Source: an uncultured Bacteroidales bacterium
GTDB lineage: Bacteria > Bacteroidota > Bacteroidia > Bacteroidales > UBA932
Direction: 5' to 3'
NCBI GenBank assembly: GCA_946187365.1
Contig: CAMHRD010000057.1
Coordinates: 1-6,982, forward strand
DNA: 6,982 nucleotides
Shown: in pieces, positions 6,042-6,982 of the stretch
Position numbering within the stretch: position 1 is the stretch's first letter
How the letters are laid out: each line of letters begins with the position of its first letter
Made by a program: the position numbers and the translations under genes
Notes under the pieces: model-generated
Database searches by the model: none
What the model saw: the letters and a program-made list of their open reading frames with translations, nothing else
Told to the model about the DNA's origin: nothing

Positions 6042-6982
6042 ATGAAGAAACTTATCCTTTTATCAATGGCACTCCTCTCAGTTTCTGCAATCACTGCTCA
6101 GACACTCGGAGAGAACGAACTTAAAGAGCTCAAAAGCAGCTTTGTAAATGACGGCTACGCTAAAACCATTCACAACATCGTAGTTGCAAACAAAGGGCTC
6201 AAAGGCTTGGCATACGATGCTTCCGTAGCTCAGAATGCAGACGATTTCTTCAAGTACAACACAGACGTTAAGGGAATTACAGACCAGAAGAGCTCCGGCC
6301 GCTGCTGGATGTTCACCTCAATGAACTTCCTCCGCCCTGCAGTTATGAAGAAGTACAACGTTAACAACTTTGATTTCTCACACAACTACAGCTTCTTCTG
6401 GGATATGCTTGAAAAGAGCAACCTCTTCCTGGAGGCAGTAATCAACACAGCCTCTAAACCATTCGGAGACAGAGCAGTAGACAACCTCTTCCAGAACCCT
6501 ATCGGCGACGGCGGAGTGTGGAACCTCTTCTTAAACATTGGAGACAAATACGGCGTTGTTCCGGCAGAGATTATGCCTGAGACAGAGCACTCCAACAACA
6601 CAAGCCAGATGAACGCCCTCCTTAAGGAGATACTGAGAAAAGGCGGCTATGAGGTCCGTGAACTCTATGAGAAAATGAAGTATGAGAACTACAGCGGCCC
6701 TATGGGAGACTTCTATCAGAGAGCACAGAAGATTAAGATGAGAACTCTTAAGGATGTTTACAGAGTTCTTGCAATCTGCCTTGGAGAACCTCCTACAGAG
6801 TTCACCTGGAAGTTCAGAGATGCAGACGGAAAGGTACAGAGTGTAAAGACCACTCCTATAGAGTTTTACAAAGGCATAGTTCCTGCAGATTACAATGCGG
6901 ATGATTATGTAATGATAATGAACGACCCTACCCGCGAGTACTATAAGATCTATGAGATTGACATGTACCGCAATACCTATGA
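6042..6982 (+). CDS. Secreted C1B cysteine peptidase (aminopeptidase C / bleomycin hydrolase family), 5' part
   Basis: Partial: 313 codons visible, no stop before the window edge. The start ATG follows an A-rich leader. MKKLILLSMALLSVSAITAQ is a clear type I signal peptide with likely cleavage after Ala19, giving a mature N-terminus at Gln20 as is common in Bacteroidota; the enzyme should act in the periplasm or outside. The family is papain-fold and trims amino acids or short peptides from peptide N-termini. DQKSSGRCWMF (81-91) is the family active-site block, with oxyanion Gln82 and nucleophile Cys88 (codon 6303-6305). MNDPTREYYKIYE near the visible end fits the family NDPR region. The catalytic His and Asn are expected downstream and cannot be checked. 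Usual family length is about 400-470 residues, so roughly a quarter to a third is missing. Family assignment is secure; substrate is unknown. Confidence 0.92.
   Translation, partial: MKKLILLSMALLSVSAITAQTLGENELKELKSSFVNDGYAKTIHNIVVANKGLKGLAYDASVAQNADDFFKYNTDVKGITDQKSSGRCWMFTSMNFLRPAVMKKYNVNNFDFSHNYSFFWDMLEKSNLFLEAVINTASKPFGDRAVDNLFQNPIGDGGVWNLFLNIGDKYGVVPAEIMPETEHSNNTSQMNALLKEILRKGGYEVRELYEKMKYENYSGPMGDFYQRAQKIKMRTLKDVYRVLAICLGEPPTEFTWKFRDADGKVQSVKTTPIEFYKGIVPADYNADDYVMIMNDPTREYYKIYEIDMYRNTY

Overview
The window reads as chromosomal DNA of a Bacteroidota member, most likely order Bacteroidales. Three things point there: a nqr operon of Bacteroidales type, a class I glutamine synthetase of the kind I recognise from Bacteroides relatives, and two promoters that match the Bacteroidetes -33 TTTG / -7 TAnnTTTG consensus. 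Start regions are mostly A-rich with little Shine-Dalgarno sequence, which also fits. I cannot name a genus.

Layout: (1) 1-4029, all on the + strand, is the 3' part of the operon for the Na+-translocating NADH:quinone oxidoreductase (Na+-NQR): nqrB (C-terminal half only), nqrC, nqrD, nqrE and nqrF. The genes are 9-17 bases apart, and a rho-independent terminator follows at 4058-4093. nqrA and the start of nqrB lie off the left edge. (2) 4094-4473 is an intergenic stretch with several inverted repeats, a 35-codon gene for a tiny glycine-rich lipoprotein (4244-4351), and a promoter for the next gene. (3) 4474-5979 is a complete class I type glutamine synthetase. (4) 5982-6012 is a second promoter, driving a secreted papain-fold peptidase of the bleomycin hydrolase / aminopeptidase C family (6042 onward, cut by the right edge).

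How the genes work together: NqrA-F form one inner-membrane complex that oxidises NADH, reduces quinone and exports Na+. All the cofactor ligands expected for the visible subunits are present: both SGAT flavinylation sites, the four Cys of the NqrF [2Fe-2S] cluster, and the NqrD/NqrE Cys pairs. The enzyme is therefore probably functional. Glutamine synthetase (ammonia assimilation) and the exported peptidase (peptide breakdown) look like separate transcription units with no evident functional link to nqr.

Most of the window is conserved core metabolism. I see no mobile element, CRISPR array, phage gene, tRNA or rRNA, and no convincing new multi-gene system. The least explained part is the 380-base block between nqrF and the glutamine synthetase gene: the mini-lipoprotein, an 8-bp inverted repeat enclosing the -33 box, and competing repeats just after the nqr terminator.
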